9,519 bases of DNA from JBPCPM01 sp050999155 (GTDB lineage: Bacteria; Actinomycetota; Thermoleophilia; Solirubrobacterales; 70-9), in assembly GCA_050999155.1 (NCBI GenBank), contig JBPCPM010000038.1, positions 1-9,519 of the forward strand, read 5' to 3'. Below, piece by piece: positions 1-6,765 of this stretch (positions are counted from its first letter, which is position 1; every line of letters starts with the position of its first letter). A program made the translations under genes and the position numbers. The notes beneath the pieces were generated by a model. The model worked only from the letters and a program-made list of their open reading frames with translations. It was not told where the DNA came from and made no database searches.

Positions 1-141
1 GCCTATGACGATCGACACGTCCGGGTCGAGTGGCCGGCCGATCTCGAGCTGGTCGTCTCCGAGCGCGATCGAAAAGCGCCGTCGCTGGACGAGGCCCGAG
101 CCGAGCTGCCATTCGTCTACGACGACCGCGAGGGGCCCTGA
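1..141 (+). CDS. rfbC: dTDP-4-dehydrorhamnose 3,5-epimerase (RmlC-like), C-terminal fragment
   Basis: This is the last 46 codons plus TGA of a gene that enters from the left edge in frame 1. The visible protein starts AYDDRHVRVEWP and continues with LVVSERDRKAPSLDEA. That matches the usual end of RmlC enzymes: a D-x-x-(V/I)-x-(I/V)-x-W-P strand, then (L/V)S-x-(R/K)DR-x-AP-(S/T)L-x-EA. RmlC is a cytoplasmic cupin enzyme that epimerises dTDP-4-keto-6-deoxyglucose at C3 and C5 in dTDP-L-rhamnose synthesis. The catalytic His and Tyr lie upstream of the window, so activity cannot be judged. A related 3- or 5-epimerase for another deoxysugar is possible, because the tail does not separate them. Its position beside glycosyltransferases supports a sugar-nucleotide role and suggests that the locus's glycan may contain rhamnose (inference). 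Confidence 0.75.
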   Translation, partial: AYDDRHVRVEWPADLELVVSERDRKAPSLDEARAELPFVYDDREGP

Positions 142-361
142 AGCCGGTCGCGGTCACCGGTGAATCCCCCAAGGGTCCGCACCGGCGCGGGAAGGACCGT
201 TCCCCGCCACCGGGGGGCTCGTCACCAAGTGCTCGTCGGGGATGCCCCGGGTGCGCTGAATCGCATCTTTCAGCCAGGGCGTGTATCGCCCGCTATTGGC
301 TATGGAGAGCGCCCGACTCACGGTCGTGATCCCGAGGTGGGTCGAGGCGATGGCACGCAGT
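142..361. other. convergent intergenic gap with an orphan minus-strand reading frame
   Basis: These 220 bases separate two genes that point towards each other. I see no convincing terminator: GATGC at 241-245 pairs with GCATC at 263-267 and is followed by TTT, but the stem is only 5 bp with a 17-base loop. On the minus strand an open frame runs through the whole gap to a TGA at 154-156. It enters out of frame from the 3' end of the neighbouring GT2 gene. Its translation contains STHLGITTVSRALSIANSGR followed by YTPWLKDAIQRTRGIPDEHL, which is less Arg/Pro/Ala-rich than typical shadow frames, and its codons favour G/C in third position. There is no ATG in the gap itself. It could be the remnant tail of a lost gene or a chance frame in GC-rich DNA. 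I do not recognise the family. Confidence 0.3.
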
Positions 362-1144
362 TCACCGGGCTCGGACGGTTCGCAGCAGGCGATATACGCC
401 CACGATGGCGGCACTCACGAGCTGGTTCACGCCGGTGGCAAACGGATGTCCGGTCCCGTGACGTCGTGCCTGCTCGGCATGCTCGGAGAACTGCAGCTCG
501 AACTGGGACATGCTCAGCGTGCCTTCCTGCATGCGAAATGCCGCCAGCTCCCGGGCGATCACCACCGGGTCGCCGAGACGGGCCAGGCGGAGCCACATGT
601 CGTAGTCCCCCGAGATCCGGTACCGGTCGTTGTAGGAGCCGGCCTTCTGGAAAGCGGAGCGTCGGACGAACGTGGCCGGGGCCGAGACGAAGTTCTGGGT
701 GACCAACAGCCGAAACGAGTAGCGGTCCAGCAGCGCGTTCTTGTACGCGGTGACCGGGCGACGAATCTCGGCACCGGCGCCGTCGACAATCCGGCACCGG
801 CCGGTGAACCACTCGGCCGATGGGTGGCGGCTGGCCGCGCGTACCACGGCATCGATCGCGCCGGGTTCGTAGAAGTCGTCGGCGTTCAGCCACCCGACGA
901 TGTCTCCCGAGCAGCGATCCAGGCCCTTGTTCATGGCGTCGTAGAGGCCGCGGTCGGGCTCGGAGCGGTAGCTGATCCCCGGCGCCTGCCGCAGGATCTC
1001 GACCGTGCCGTCGGTCGAGCCGCCGTCCACGACGATGTGCTCGATGTGCTCGTAGGCTTGGCCGCGCACGCTCGCCAGGGCCTCGGGCAATGTGTCCGCG
1101 GCGTTGAGGCACGGCGTGATGATCGAGACCAGCGGGGGAGCCAT
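362..1144 (-). CDS. GT2-family glycosyltransferase (WcaA-like)
   Basis: The protein is 260 aa and probably cytoplasmic or peripheral. It should transfer a sugar from a nucleotide donor onto a growing glycan; neither donor nor acceptor can be read from the sequence. The GT-A fold is clear. The N-terminal strand is PLVSIITPCLNAADTLPEAL, the nucleotide-binding loop is DGGSTDGT (residues 40-47), the metal-binding DXD-type motif is WLNADD (about 85-90), and GDYDMW (179-184) sits where the catalytic acid region of this subfamily lies. Length is normal for a single-domain GT2. I chose the ATG at 1144 because the GT-A strand begins right after it. ATGs at 1159 and 1213 are in frame, but neither has a clear ribosome binding site and the one at 1213 would overlap the divergent neighbour. 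It is transcribed away from the GT4 gene at 1182 and ends in a convergent gap with the RmlC-like gene. Confidence 0.9.
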   Translation of the reverse strand: MAPPLVSIITPCLNAADTLPEALASVRGQAYEHIEHIVVDGGSTDGTVEILRQAPGISYRSEPDRGLYDAMNKGLDRCSGDIVGWLNADDFYEPGAIDAVVRAASRHPSAEWFTGRCRIVDGAGAEIRRPVTAYKNALLDRYSFRLLVTQNFVSAPATFVRRSAFQKAGSYNDRYRISGDYDMWLRLARLGDPVVIARELAAFRMQEGTLSMSQFELQFSEHAEQARRHGTGHPFATGVNQLVSAAIVGVYRLLRTVRAR

Positions 1145-1181
1145 CGGACGGGCAAGCATAGGGTCGTAGGACAATGCTTCG

Positions 1182-2342
1182 ATGCGCGAGCTCGAGGTCG
1201 GCCTCAGCCTCATGACCCTGACCCCTGGGCGGGTCGGCGGATCGGAGAGCTACGTCCAGGGTCTGCTCGATTCGTTCGGCCTCGCCGACCCGGCGCTGCG
1301 TGTGCGGGTGCTCGCCAACCGGGAGGTAGCAGCCGCCTACGCCCACCTCCGGTCACCGAACGTGGCCGTGGGCCGACCCTCGCGGTATCGCCCGGGGCAG
1401 GCTGGTCCCCGCCGGGCGGCCGGGTTGCTTGCGGGCCTGGCGGCGGGGTCGAGGCTCGCTCCTGGAGCCTCGACGGAGCTGGACGTCGTTCACTATCCGC
1501 TCACGGTGCCCATCCCCGCGGTCGCTGCGCCGTCGGTGGTGACGATCCACGACGTTCAGCACCTCGAGCTGCCGACCCTGTTCAGCCGCGCCGAGCGGAT
1601 GTTCCGGCGGGTGGCCTACGACCGGGCGGCGCGCCGCGCGGACGCCGTGATCACGGTGAGCTCCGACGCCCGGCGCCTCCTCGTGCGGTTGCTCGGGATC
1701 GAGCCCGACCGGGTCGTGGCGATCCCGAGCGGCGTCGACCACGCGCGGTTTCATCCGGATGCGACCGGTGATCGTGCAGCGCTTGCCGGAGTGGCGCTCC
1801 CGGCGCGCTACCTGCTGTACCCAGCGAACCTCTGGCCGCACAAGAACCACGATCGGCTGCTCGAGGCGTTTGCCCGGTCCGCGGCACCCGAGGACCTCGT
1901 GTTGAGCGGACAGCCCATGGGCCGGATGGGATCCCTGCACCACCGGATCCGGACACTGGGGCTGCAGGGCCGGGTCCACCATCTCGGCCACGTGTCATCC
2001 GAGGCGGTGGCTCCCCTGTACCGGGGCGCATCAGCCGTAGTGTTCCCGAGCCTGTACGAGGGGTTCGGCCTGCCGCCGTTGGAAGCCATGGCGTGCGGAA
2101 CGCCCGTTGTCGCTTCGCGACGCGGAATCCTCGCCGAGGCTCCCACCGGGGTGATGCGGGAATGCGATCCGCTCGGGGTCGACAGCATCGCCAGCGCCAT
2201 CGACGCCGTGCTTCGCGATCGGGCGCTGGGCGCCCAGATGGTCGCGGCCGGCAGGACGTGGGTCCAGGGGTTCACGTGGCACGCCAGTGCAGCCGCCCAC
2301 GCAAGCGTCTACCGCACGGTCGCCTCCCGAGCCGCAATCTGA
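1182..2342 (+). CDS. GT4-family glycosyltransferase (GT-B fold)
   Basis: This is a 386-aa retaining glycosyltransferase of the GT4 type, expected to act at the cytoplasmic membrane face on a lipid-linked glycan. Both Rossmann domains are present. The N-terminal domain has a first strand (about residues 4-13) followed by PGRVGGSESY (15-24, the glycine-rich acceptor loop) and DVQHLELP (124-131). The linker has GVDHARFHPD (184-193) and LWPHKNHDRLLEAF (217-230). The C-terminal domain has the EX7E signature EGFGLPPLE (293-301) followed by ACGTPVVAS. The start at 1182 keeps the whole first strand; an internal ATG at 1212 would cut it. AGGA at 1168-1171 lies 10 bases upstream and is a weak ribosome binding site. 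Sugar specificity is not predictable. The C-terminal helix (GRTW-x-x-GFTW-x-ASAAAH) resembles the fragment at about 5122-5232, but the DNA there is diverged. Confidence 0.92.
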   Translation: MRELEVGLSLMTLTPGRVGGSESYVQGLLDSFGLADPALRVRVLANREVAAAYAHLRSPNVAVGRPSRYRPGQAGPRRAAGLLAGLAAGSRLAPGASTELDVVHYPLTVPIPAVAAPSVVTIHDVQHLELPTLFSRAERMFRRVAYDRAARRADAVITVSSDARRLLVRLLGIEPDRVVAIPSGVDHARFHPDATGDRAALAGVALPARYLLYPANLWPHKNHDRLLEAFARSAAPEDLVLSGQPMGRMGSLHHRIRTLGLQGRVHHLGHVSSEAVAPLYRGASAVVFPSLYEGFGLPPLEAMACGTPVVASRRGILAEAPTGVMRECDPLGVDSIASAIDAVLRDRALGAQMVAAGRTWVQGFTWHASAAAHASVYRTVASRAAI

Positions 2343-2464
2343 AACGCCCCGATGGGGTTGGCAGGGCGTCGTCCAGCCTCCAAGGCTCATCGCGAGGGCG
2401 GAGGGCTCCCGAGGTCCAGTCCGGCGCGAGGAAGCCGAGCGCTCCATCGAATACGGTCCGCAGC

Positions 2465-2537
2465 GGGAGAAAGGCACCATGCAAGGAGCCACCATCGTCG
2501 CAACCGCACGTACGACCCCCCGGTGGGTCACGGAGGG
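2465..2537 (+). promoter_or_regulatory. two candidate ribosome binding sites for the FAD oxidoreductase
   Basis: GGGAGAAAGG at 2465-2474 ends 4 bases before the ATG at 2479; its GGGAG core is 9 bases away. GGAGGG at 2532-2537 lies 10 bases before an in-frame GTG at 2548. The first favours a 433-aa protein with about 32 residues before the FAD-binding strand. The second favours a 410-aa protein in which that strand begins about 9 residues in, which is more typical of the family. Sequence alone does not decide between them. Confidence 0.45.
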
Positions 2538-3780
2538 AAAGGCCGGCGTGTCCGCCCCTCGTTCTCGCAATCGGGTCGCGGTGCTCGGTGGAGGCCTGCA
2601 AGGTGCGTGTGTCGCCATGGAGCTGGCCGCCGGCGGTGCCACGGTCGACCTGTTCGAAGCCCGCGAGCGGTGCCTGACGGCCGCTTCGTCGCAGAACGAG
2701 GGGAAGATCCACCTGGGATACGTGTATGCCAACGATCCGACCCGCAGCACCGCGCAGATCATGGTGCGCGGTGCGCTGTCCTTCTGGCCGCTGCTGCGGC
2801 GCTGGCTCGGGGACGCGGCGCAGTCGATACCGGTTTCGCGCCCCTTCAACTACGTCGTGCACGCTCGGAGCCTGCTGAGCGCCGAGCAGGTCGAAGGCCA
2901 TCTGCATGCCTGTCACGAGCTGGCCCGGCAAGAGATCGGCAGCGAGGCCGCTGACTACCTCGGGCACGATCCTCGCGTCGCGCCGGTTCGCCTGAGCCGT
3001 CACGAGCTCGCGGCCCTCTATGACCGCGAGTCGGTCAGCGCCGCATTCCGGACGCCCGAGCGCGCCATCGATCCGGAGGCGTTGGCCGGACTCGTGCGTC
3101 GGCGACTGGACGTCGACCCGTCGATCCGCTGCCGACCGGGGAGCCGCGTCCAGGCAGTCCAACGACGCAATGGCGGCCATGAAGTCGAGTTCCTCCACGC
3201 CGGCCGGGTGCGTCGTGAGCGATACGACCAGGTGGTCAACGCCCTGTGGGAGAGCAGGCTTGCGGTGGACCGCACGATGGGAATCGAGCCGCCACGCCGC
3301 TGGATGTGGCGTGAGAAACACTACGTCCGCGTGTCCGCCGGCCACTACGATGTGCCCTGCACCACCATCGTGCTCGGGCCGTTCGGCGACGTCGTGGCCT
3401 ACCCCGACGGCGACCTCTACCTCTCCTGGTATCCGGTCGGCCTGAGGGGCGTCTCGACGGAGCTGGCGCCTCCGGCCTGGCCGAGCGCCTCGGCCGGCGG
3501 GTTCTCGGACGAGCTGCGCCACGGGATCCAGGAGGGGCTCACCGCCATCGTCCCGGCAGTCGGCCGGCTCCCGTCCCAGATCGACGGCGCGAAGATCAAG
3601 CGCGGTCTGATCTTCGCCTGGGGCCAGTCGGACATCGACGACCCCGCCAGTGAGCTCCACGAGCGGCATGCCATCGGGGTCCACTCGTTCGAGGGCTACC
3701 ACTCGGTCGACACAGGGAAGCTCACCACCGCCCCGCTTTTCGGCAAGGTCGCAGCCGACAGGGTTCTGGCCGCCGCATGA
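2479..3780 (+). CDS. FAD-dependent oxidoreductase (DAO/glycine oxidase-like fold)
   Basis: The protein is 433 aa from the ATG at 2479; an in-frame GTG at 2548 with GGAGGG upstream is a credible alternative (410 aa). The N-terminal FAD-binding Rossmann unit is plain: RVAVLGGGLQGACVAMELA (GxGxxG at residues 37-42), then TVDLFEA, whose Glu60 should bind the ribose. SSQNEGKIHLGYVYAND (about 70-86) follows, in the position where this fold contacts FAD and substrate. Near the C-terminus HSFEGYHSVDTGKLTTAPLF forms the second flavin-contacting segment. The family oxidises C-N or C-O bonds. A glycine or D-amino-acid substrate should not be assumed, because this gene lies among glycosyltransferases. 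Oxidation of a sugar or sugar substituent is my inference. The stop codon overlaps the next gene's start (ATGA), so the two are probably translated together. Confidence 0.85.
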   Translation: MQGATIVATARTTPRWVTEGKAGVSAPRSRNRVAVLGGGLQGACVAMELAAGGATVDLFEARERCLTAASSQNEGKIHLGYVYANDPTRSTAQIMVRGALSFWPLLRRWLGDAAQSIPVSRPFNYVVHARSLLSAEQVEGHLHACHELARQEIGSEAADYLGHDPRVAPVRLSRHELAALYDRESVSAAFRTPERAIDPEALAGLVRRRLDVDPSIRCRPGSRVQAVQRRNGGHEVEFLHAGRVRRERYDQVVNALWESRLAVDRTMGIEPPRRWMWREKHYVRVSAGHYDVPCTTIVLGPFGDVVAYPDGDLYLSWYPVGLRGVSTELAPPAWPSASAGGFSDELRHGIQEGLTAIVPAVGRLPSQIDGAKIKRGLIFAWGQSDIDDPASELHERHAIGVHSFEGYHSVDTGKLTTAPLFGKVAADRVLAAA

Positions 3781-4751
3781 CCACAGACCAGGAGGTAACG
3801 CTTGGAGTTCCCGTGTACCGGGGGGCCGATTTCGTCGCCGAGGCTCTGCGCTCGATCCAGCAGCAGACCCATCGGCAGCTGCGAGTGCTCGTTTCGGTCG
3901 ACGGGCCGGACGACTCGGACTCCGAGGAGGCCGTTCGGCCGTTCCTCGACGACTCTCGATTCCGCATGGTGGTACAGCCACGGAACCTGGGGTGGGCGCG
4001 AAACATCAGCTGGCTGATGGATCAGGTCGAGTCACCGTTCTGGTGCTACCAGCAACAGGACGACCTCCTCGAGCCGCGGTACCTCGAAGCGCTCCTCGCG
4101 CACGCCCGCGAGGCACCAGAGGCCTCGATCGTCTACTGCGACATGGAGCGCTTCGGGACCAAGAGCGGGACCATCACGCAAAAGTCCCTCATGGGTTCGG
4201 CTTTCACGCGTCAGCTCACCCAGATGACCGAGCGGTGGGCGGCCGTGGCCTTCCGGGGGCTCACGCGTCTTGAAGCCGTGAGGGGGGCCGGCGGCGTTCC
4301 CACGAACGAGGCCGACTGCTACTCGTGCGATACCGCCTGGGTGGCCGCCGCGGCCCGGTACGGCGAGCATCACCGCCTGGCCGTGCCCCTGTACCGGAAG
4401 CGCTTCCACCTGGAAAACGAAACTCTCCGCTGGAAGGCGTGGTCGACCGAGCGCCGGGCGTGGGCATGGCTTGTCCACTGTGCCGACATGGTCGAGCAGG
4501 CGATGGTCCTCGACATCGATCACGCCGAGCGACAGCTGCTGTGGGGCGCGGCACTGGTGCGTGTCCTGTCGGGGCGCGCGCGGCCGAGCGTCGTGCCGAG
4601 CGCCGGCACCACCTCGGCCGAACGCGAGGAAGTGCTGGAGTCCTTCCTTGGCTACCTACGCAACCAGCGCGCCATCGACCTCCCCCGGCTCCTCGGCGTG
4701 CGGTGGCGGCGGATACGACGCTGGGCATGGGATTTCTCGTGGGCGGGCTGA
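3777..4751 (+). CDS. GT2-family glycosyltransferase, translationally coupled to the FAD oxidoreductase
   Basis: This is a 324-aa GT-A glycosyltransferase. The start strand is EVTLGVPVYRGADFVAEALR, DGPDDSD (residues 42-48) is the nucleotide-binding loop, and YQQQDD (91-96) stands at the metal-binding DXD position. The central CDMERFGTKSG segment and a later CDTAW (about 199-203) probably contribute to the acceptor side. The C-terminal 110 residues (RRAWAWLVHCADMVEQAM onward) are helical and Arg-rich and lie outside the core fold; I do not recognise them. Its ATG overlaps the TGA of the upstream oxidoreductase by 4 bases and has no strong ribosome binding site of its own, which points to coupling. 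The gene ends at the edge of a degraded region (4752-5231), so it is the last intact plus-strand gene here. Donor and acceptor are unknown. Confidence 0.88.
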   Translation: MTTDQEVTLGVPVYRGADFVAEALRSIQQQTHRQLRVLVSVDGPDDSDSEEAVRPFLDDSRFRMVVQPRNLGWARNISWLMDQVESPFWCYQQQDDLLEPRYLEALLAHAREAPEASIVYCDMERFGTKSGTITQKSLMGSAFTRQLTQMTERWAAVAFRGLTRLEAVRGAGGVPTNEADCYSCDTAWVAAAARYGEHHRLAVPLYRKRFHLENETLRWKAWSTERRAWAWLVHCADMVEQAMVLDIDHAERQLLWGAALVRVLSGRARPSVVPSAGTTSAEREEVLESFLGYLRNQRAIDLPRLLGVRWRRIRRWAWDFSWAG

Positions 4752-4830
4752 GGTTTCCCAGGCGGGGCTCCGGTCGCATCGGCGATGTGGCGAACGCCAA
4801 GCCCGTCGATTCAGGCTCGGGACACGCGAG
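4752..4830. other. degraded sequence next to the permease remnant
   Basis: No gene is supported here. Short patches match the intact permease gene in the same order as the downstream repeat: TCAGGCTC at 4811-4818 matches 7281-7288, and GCATCGGC at 4776-4783 matches 7264-7271. The spacing differs: about 6 bases are missing before the first patch and about 17 extra lie between the patches. This is compatible with the permease remnant continuing here with frame-breaking indels, but the patches are short and chance is possible. Confidence 0.35.
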
Positions 4831-5116
4831 GTGACCGAGACCGAGGTCACGTCCGAGAAGTAGGTCCACAGGACGATCGCGGTCAGCAGGTAGGCCGGGT
4901 AGAACTCGATGCCGCCACCGAAGCGGATGAAGTGGGTGAAGGCGAGGTACAGCACGCCGAACAGCAGCAGCGGCCGCGCCAGGGTCCAGAAGTAGCCGAG
5001 GACCGACCCGAAGTAACGCATCTTGAACTCCGAGGCCGCCAGCGTGAGGCTGAGGTTCAAGACCCTCCGCGCCTCGGAGGTGTCGACCGCGTCGGGCGTC
5101 ACGGGTGTCGGGACTG
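4831..5116 (-). pseudogene. truncated second copy of the Wzm-type ABC permease gene (5' part)
   Basis: This segment encodes permease residues of about 7 to 102, from TPDAV(D)TSEARRVLNLSL through FWTLARPLLLFGVLYLAF to YFSDVTSVSVTS. It lacks the start codon region and the C-terminal two thirds of the protein. Aligned by eye with 7307-7592 (constant offset 2476), it shows 10 differences in the first 269 bases. Eight are synonymous and two are conservative swaps (Asp for Glu and Glu for Asp). Past codon 102 the frame runs into unrelated Arg/Pro-rich sequence. A minus-strand frame from 5180 to 4656 spans it, but its ATG and N-terminus lie antisense to a GT4 remnant, so I do not treat that as an intact gene. 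A product with one or two membrane helices could in principle be made but should not transport. Confidence 0.88.
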
Positions 5117-5121
5117 GCGGC

Positions 5122-5232
5122 GATCCGGCGCGCCAGTCTAGGTTGGCCGAGGCAGGACGAACATGGGCCCTTGGCTTCACGTGGGAGGCTAGCGCCGCGG
5201 CGCACTTGGACGTCTACCGGCAGGTTGCCGCT
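5122..5232 (+). pseudogene. C-terminal remnant of a GT4-family glycosyltransferase
   Basis: The plus-strand frame reads DPARQSRLAEAGRTW, then ALGFTWEASAAAHLDVYRQV. This lines up with the last helix of the intact GT4 at 1182-2342 (VAAGRTWVQGFTWHASAAAH, then ASVYRTV). The shared positions are AGRTW, GFTW, ASAAAH and VYR, a typical GT4 ending. The codons differ widely, so it is a relic of a different GT4 gene and not a recent copy. Nothing upstream of it is glycosyltransferase-like: the permease remnant on the other strand begins within about 6 bases of its left edge. No stop codon follows the expected end; the frame stays open to 5292 across the 3' end of the opposing PMT-like gene, so the original 3' end is also lost or altered. 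Confidence 0.7.
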
Positions 5233-6758
5233 TACCGGGATTCGGCGTCCCGGTCGCTCAAAAGCCAGACGCGTGCCCCGTTTCGCTCGTAGGCAAGGCG
5301 GTAGGGCTTGTGGGCCAGAAGGTCAGGCACGACGGGGGGGCCTCGCTCGCGCTTCGCGGCGCCGGGCAGCTCTGCGATCGCCGCTGGAGGGCTGGAGATG
5401 AGATCCGAGCGTCGTTCGTCCGAGTAGGTCTCTTGAAAGGAGACGGGAAATGAGTGAAAGAATCGCGTGGGCGCGCGGCGGTTTGAGAGCCAGTAGCCCT
5501 GAGCGATCGAACCCGCGAAGAACACACTCTGACCCGCGCTGGTGGAGGCCTCGACGAAGTCCGCGACCGGGTACACGAGTGCAAGGTCGGGGTCGTCGGG
5601 CCACGGTCCGGTGGAGAGGCTCCGTATCTGGGGGGCGACCACGTAGTACCCGATGAGTGCTAGGGCGGTCCCAGCGACGGCGACCGACGGGAGCGTTGCC
5701 CGGGCACGGAGTAAGACGCCCATGCCCAGGGCCGTGCCGAGGGCAATTCCCGGGATCGCCAGGTAGTAGAGCTGTTCTGCTTGGTCGTAGCCTGAGAGTT
5801 GGACTCTCGCCCACATCACGACGATCCAGATAAGCGCGCCAAGCCCCAGGGGCGAAAGATGCCGGTCTCGGAGCCCGACAAGGGCACCGCACGTACCGAC
5901 CGCAAAGAGGCCCAGCGCTGGGAATTCGGTGAGTCGGCCAAGGCTGATCCTCTCGCTCAGGGAGGCACTCGAGGTCCCGCCGAGCGCTTGGGCCCCAGCC
6001 TGGGCAATCAGGTCGTCCAGCGCATGTCCGGCGGCCAGCCAGCCTGCGAACGCGAGGCACACGAGGGCGCCCGCCCCGCCAGCGGCCAAAAGGCGCTTCC
6101 AGGCTTGGCCCCGCCGACGCGAACTGCGGATTAGCTCGAATACGACGATGGGCGCAACGGCGGCGAACCCCAAGTTCATCATCACTGCTAGGCCCGAAAC
6201 GGCGCCGGCGCCGGCCGCCGCCCTGGATGAGCGCTGCGCGGCGAGGTACCAGGCGATGACCATCGGTGCGATGCCGAACTGCTCGGTGTTGGGATCGTTT
6301 CCCTCCAAGGCCACGGTCGAGCCCAACACGGCGAGTGACATGCCTGCTAGAAAGGCGATGCGATCACTGCCAAAAGTCCGTGTGTAAAGCGCCAAGGCAC
6401 AGGCCGCGATGACCAGCGCCAAAAGCAAGCAGACCCGTACCGCTGTCGCGGAGTCGCCTGCTACGGCCTGAATGCCGGTGAAGAGCAGAAAGGTGAGGGG
6501 CCCCTTGTTGTCGGCCGCATCCACGTATGGCATGCCGCCTCCAGCGATCACTTGGCCGACGTAGAGGTACACGCCGGTGTCGCGATCAAGGATCGCGTCG
6601 ATCGATGCCAAGCGGCTCACCAGAGCACCGAACAGGAACGCACCCGCGGCGAGGAAGGCTGTCCGTGGTGAGAGACTCCTCTGGGGCGTCGGCTCCGCCC
6701 CCAGACAGAGCGCCCACCGAGCACGCTCGCCCAAGCCGTTTGTCACCGCTGAGTCCAC
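5232..6758 (-). CDS. PMT/ArnT-like integral membrane glycosyltransferase
   Basis: The protein is 508 aa with many hydrophobic stretches from about residue 35 to 375, then a soluble C-terminal part of about 125 residues. The motif DRDTGVYLYVGQVI (58-71), with GGGMPYVDAADNKGP (73-87), is the acidic first outer loop and PY-x-D-x-x-x-x-K-x-P pattern of the GT39/ArnT superfamily. These enzymes take a sugar from a polyprenyl-phosphate donor and add it outside the membrane to lipid, glycan or protein. Asp58/Asp60 are the likely catalytic and metal site. The start is a GTG at 6758, 7 bases after the permease stop, with a weak AGG about 8 bases upstream; a second GTG at 6746 is possible. As the last gene of the exporter operon it probably decorates the exported glycan on the outer face (inference). 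Acceptor and sugar are unknown. Confidence 0.82.
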   Translation of the reverse strand: MDSAVTNGLGERARWALCLGAEPTPQRSLSPRTAFLAAGAFLFGALVSRLASIDAILDRDTGVYLYVGQVIAGGGMPYVDAADNKGPLTFLLFTGIQAVAGDSATAVRVCLLLALVIAACALALYTRTFGSDRIAFLAGMSLAVLGSTVALEGNDPNTEQFGIAPMVIAWYLAAQRSSRAAAGAGAVSGLAVMMNLGFAAVAPIVVFELIRSSRRRGQAWKRLLAAGGAGALVCLAFAGWLAAGHALDDLIAQAGAQALGGTSSASLSERISLGRLTEFPALGLFAVGTCGALVGLRDRHLSPLGLGALIWIVVMWARVQLSGYDQAEQLYYLAIPGIALGTALGMGVLLRARATLPSVAVAGTALALIGYYVVAPQIRSLSTGPWPDDPDLALVYPVADFVEASTSAGQSVFFAGSIAQGYWLSNRRAPTRFFHSFPVSFQETYSDERRSDLISSPPAAIAELPGAAKRERGPPVVPDLLAHKPYRLAYERNGARVWLLSDRDAESR

Positions 6759-6765
6759 AGACGAC

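Noticed and set aside
281..1771. Long plus-strand open frame (496 codons)
   Set aside because: It crosses the GT2 gene on the other strand and the GT4 gene in another frame; both of those have clear motifs and this frame has none.
2344..2369. Hairpin ACGCCC/GGGCGT after the GT4 stop as a terminator
   Set aside because: The stem is 6 bp with a 14-base loop and no following T run; such pairs are common by chance at this GC content.
2272..3981. Long minus-strand open frame (569 codons) opposite the FAD oxidoreductase
   Set aside because: It is a GC-rich antisense shadow. The plus strand carries a recognisable flavoenzyme and GT2, and the antisense product has no recognisable domain.
4656..5180. 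A 174-codon minus-strand frame as an intact small membrane protein
   Set aside because: Only the middle third is permease-like. The N-terminus is antisense to a GT4 tail and the C-terminus is antisense to the end of the GT2 gene, so it is a remnant.
5232..6758. PMT-like gene as foreign DNA on base composition
   Set aside because: Some stretches look less GC-rich (for example 5401-5460, about half GC), but others match the neighbouring genes, so composition by eye does not support a claim.
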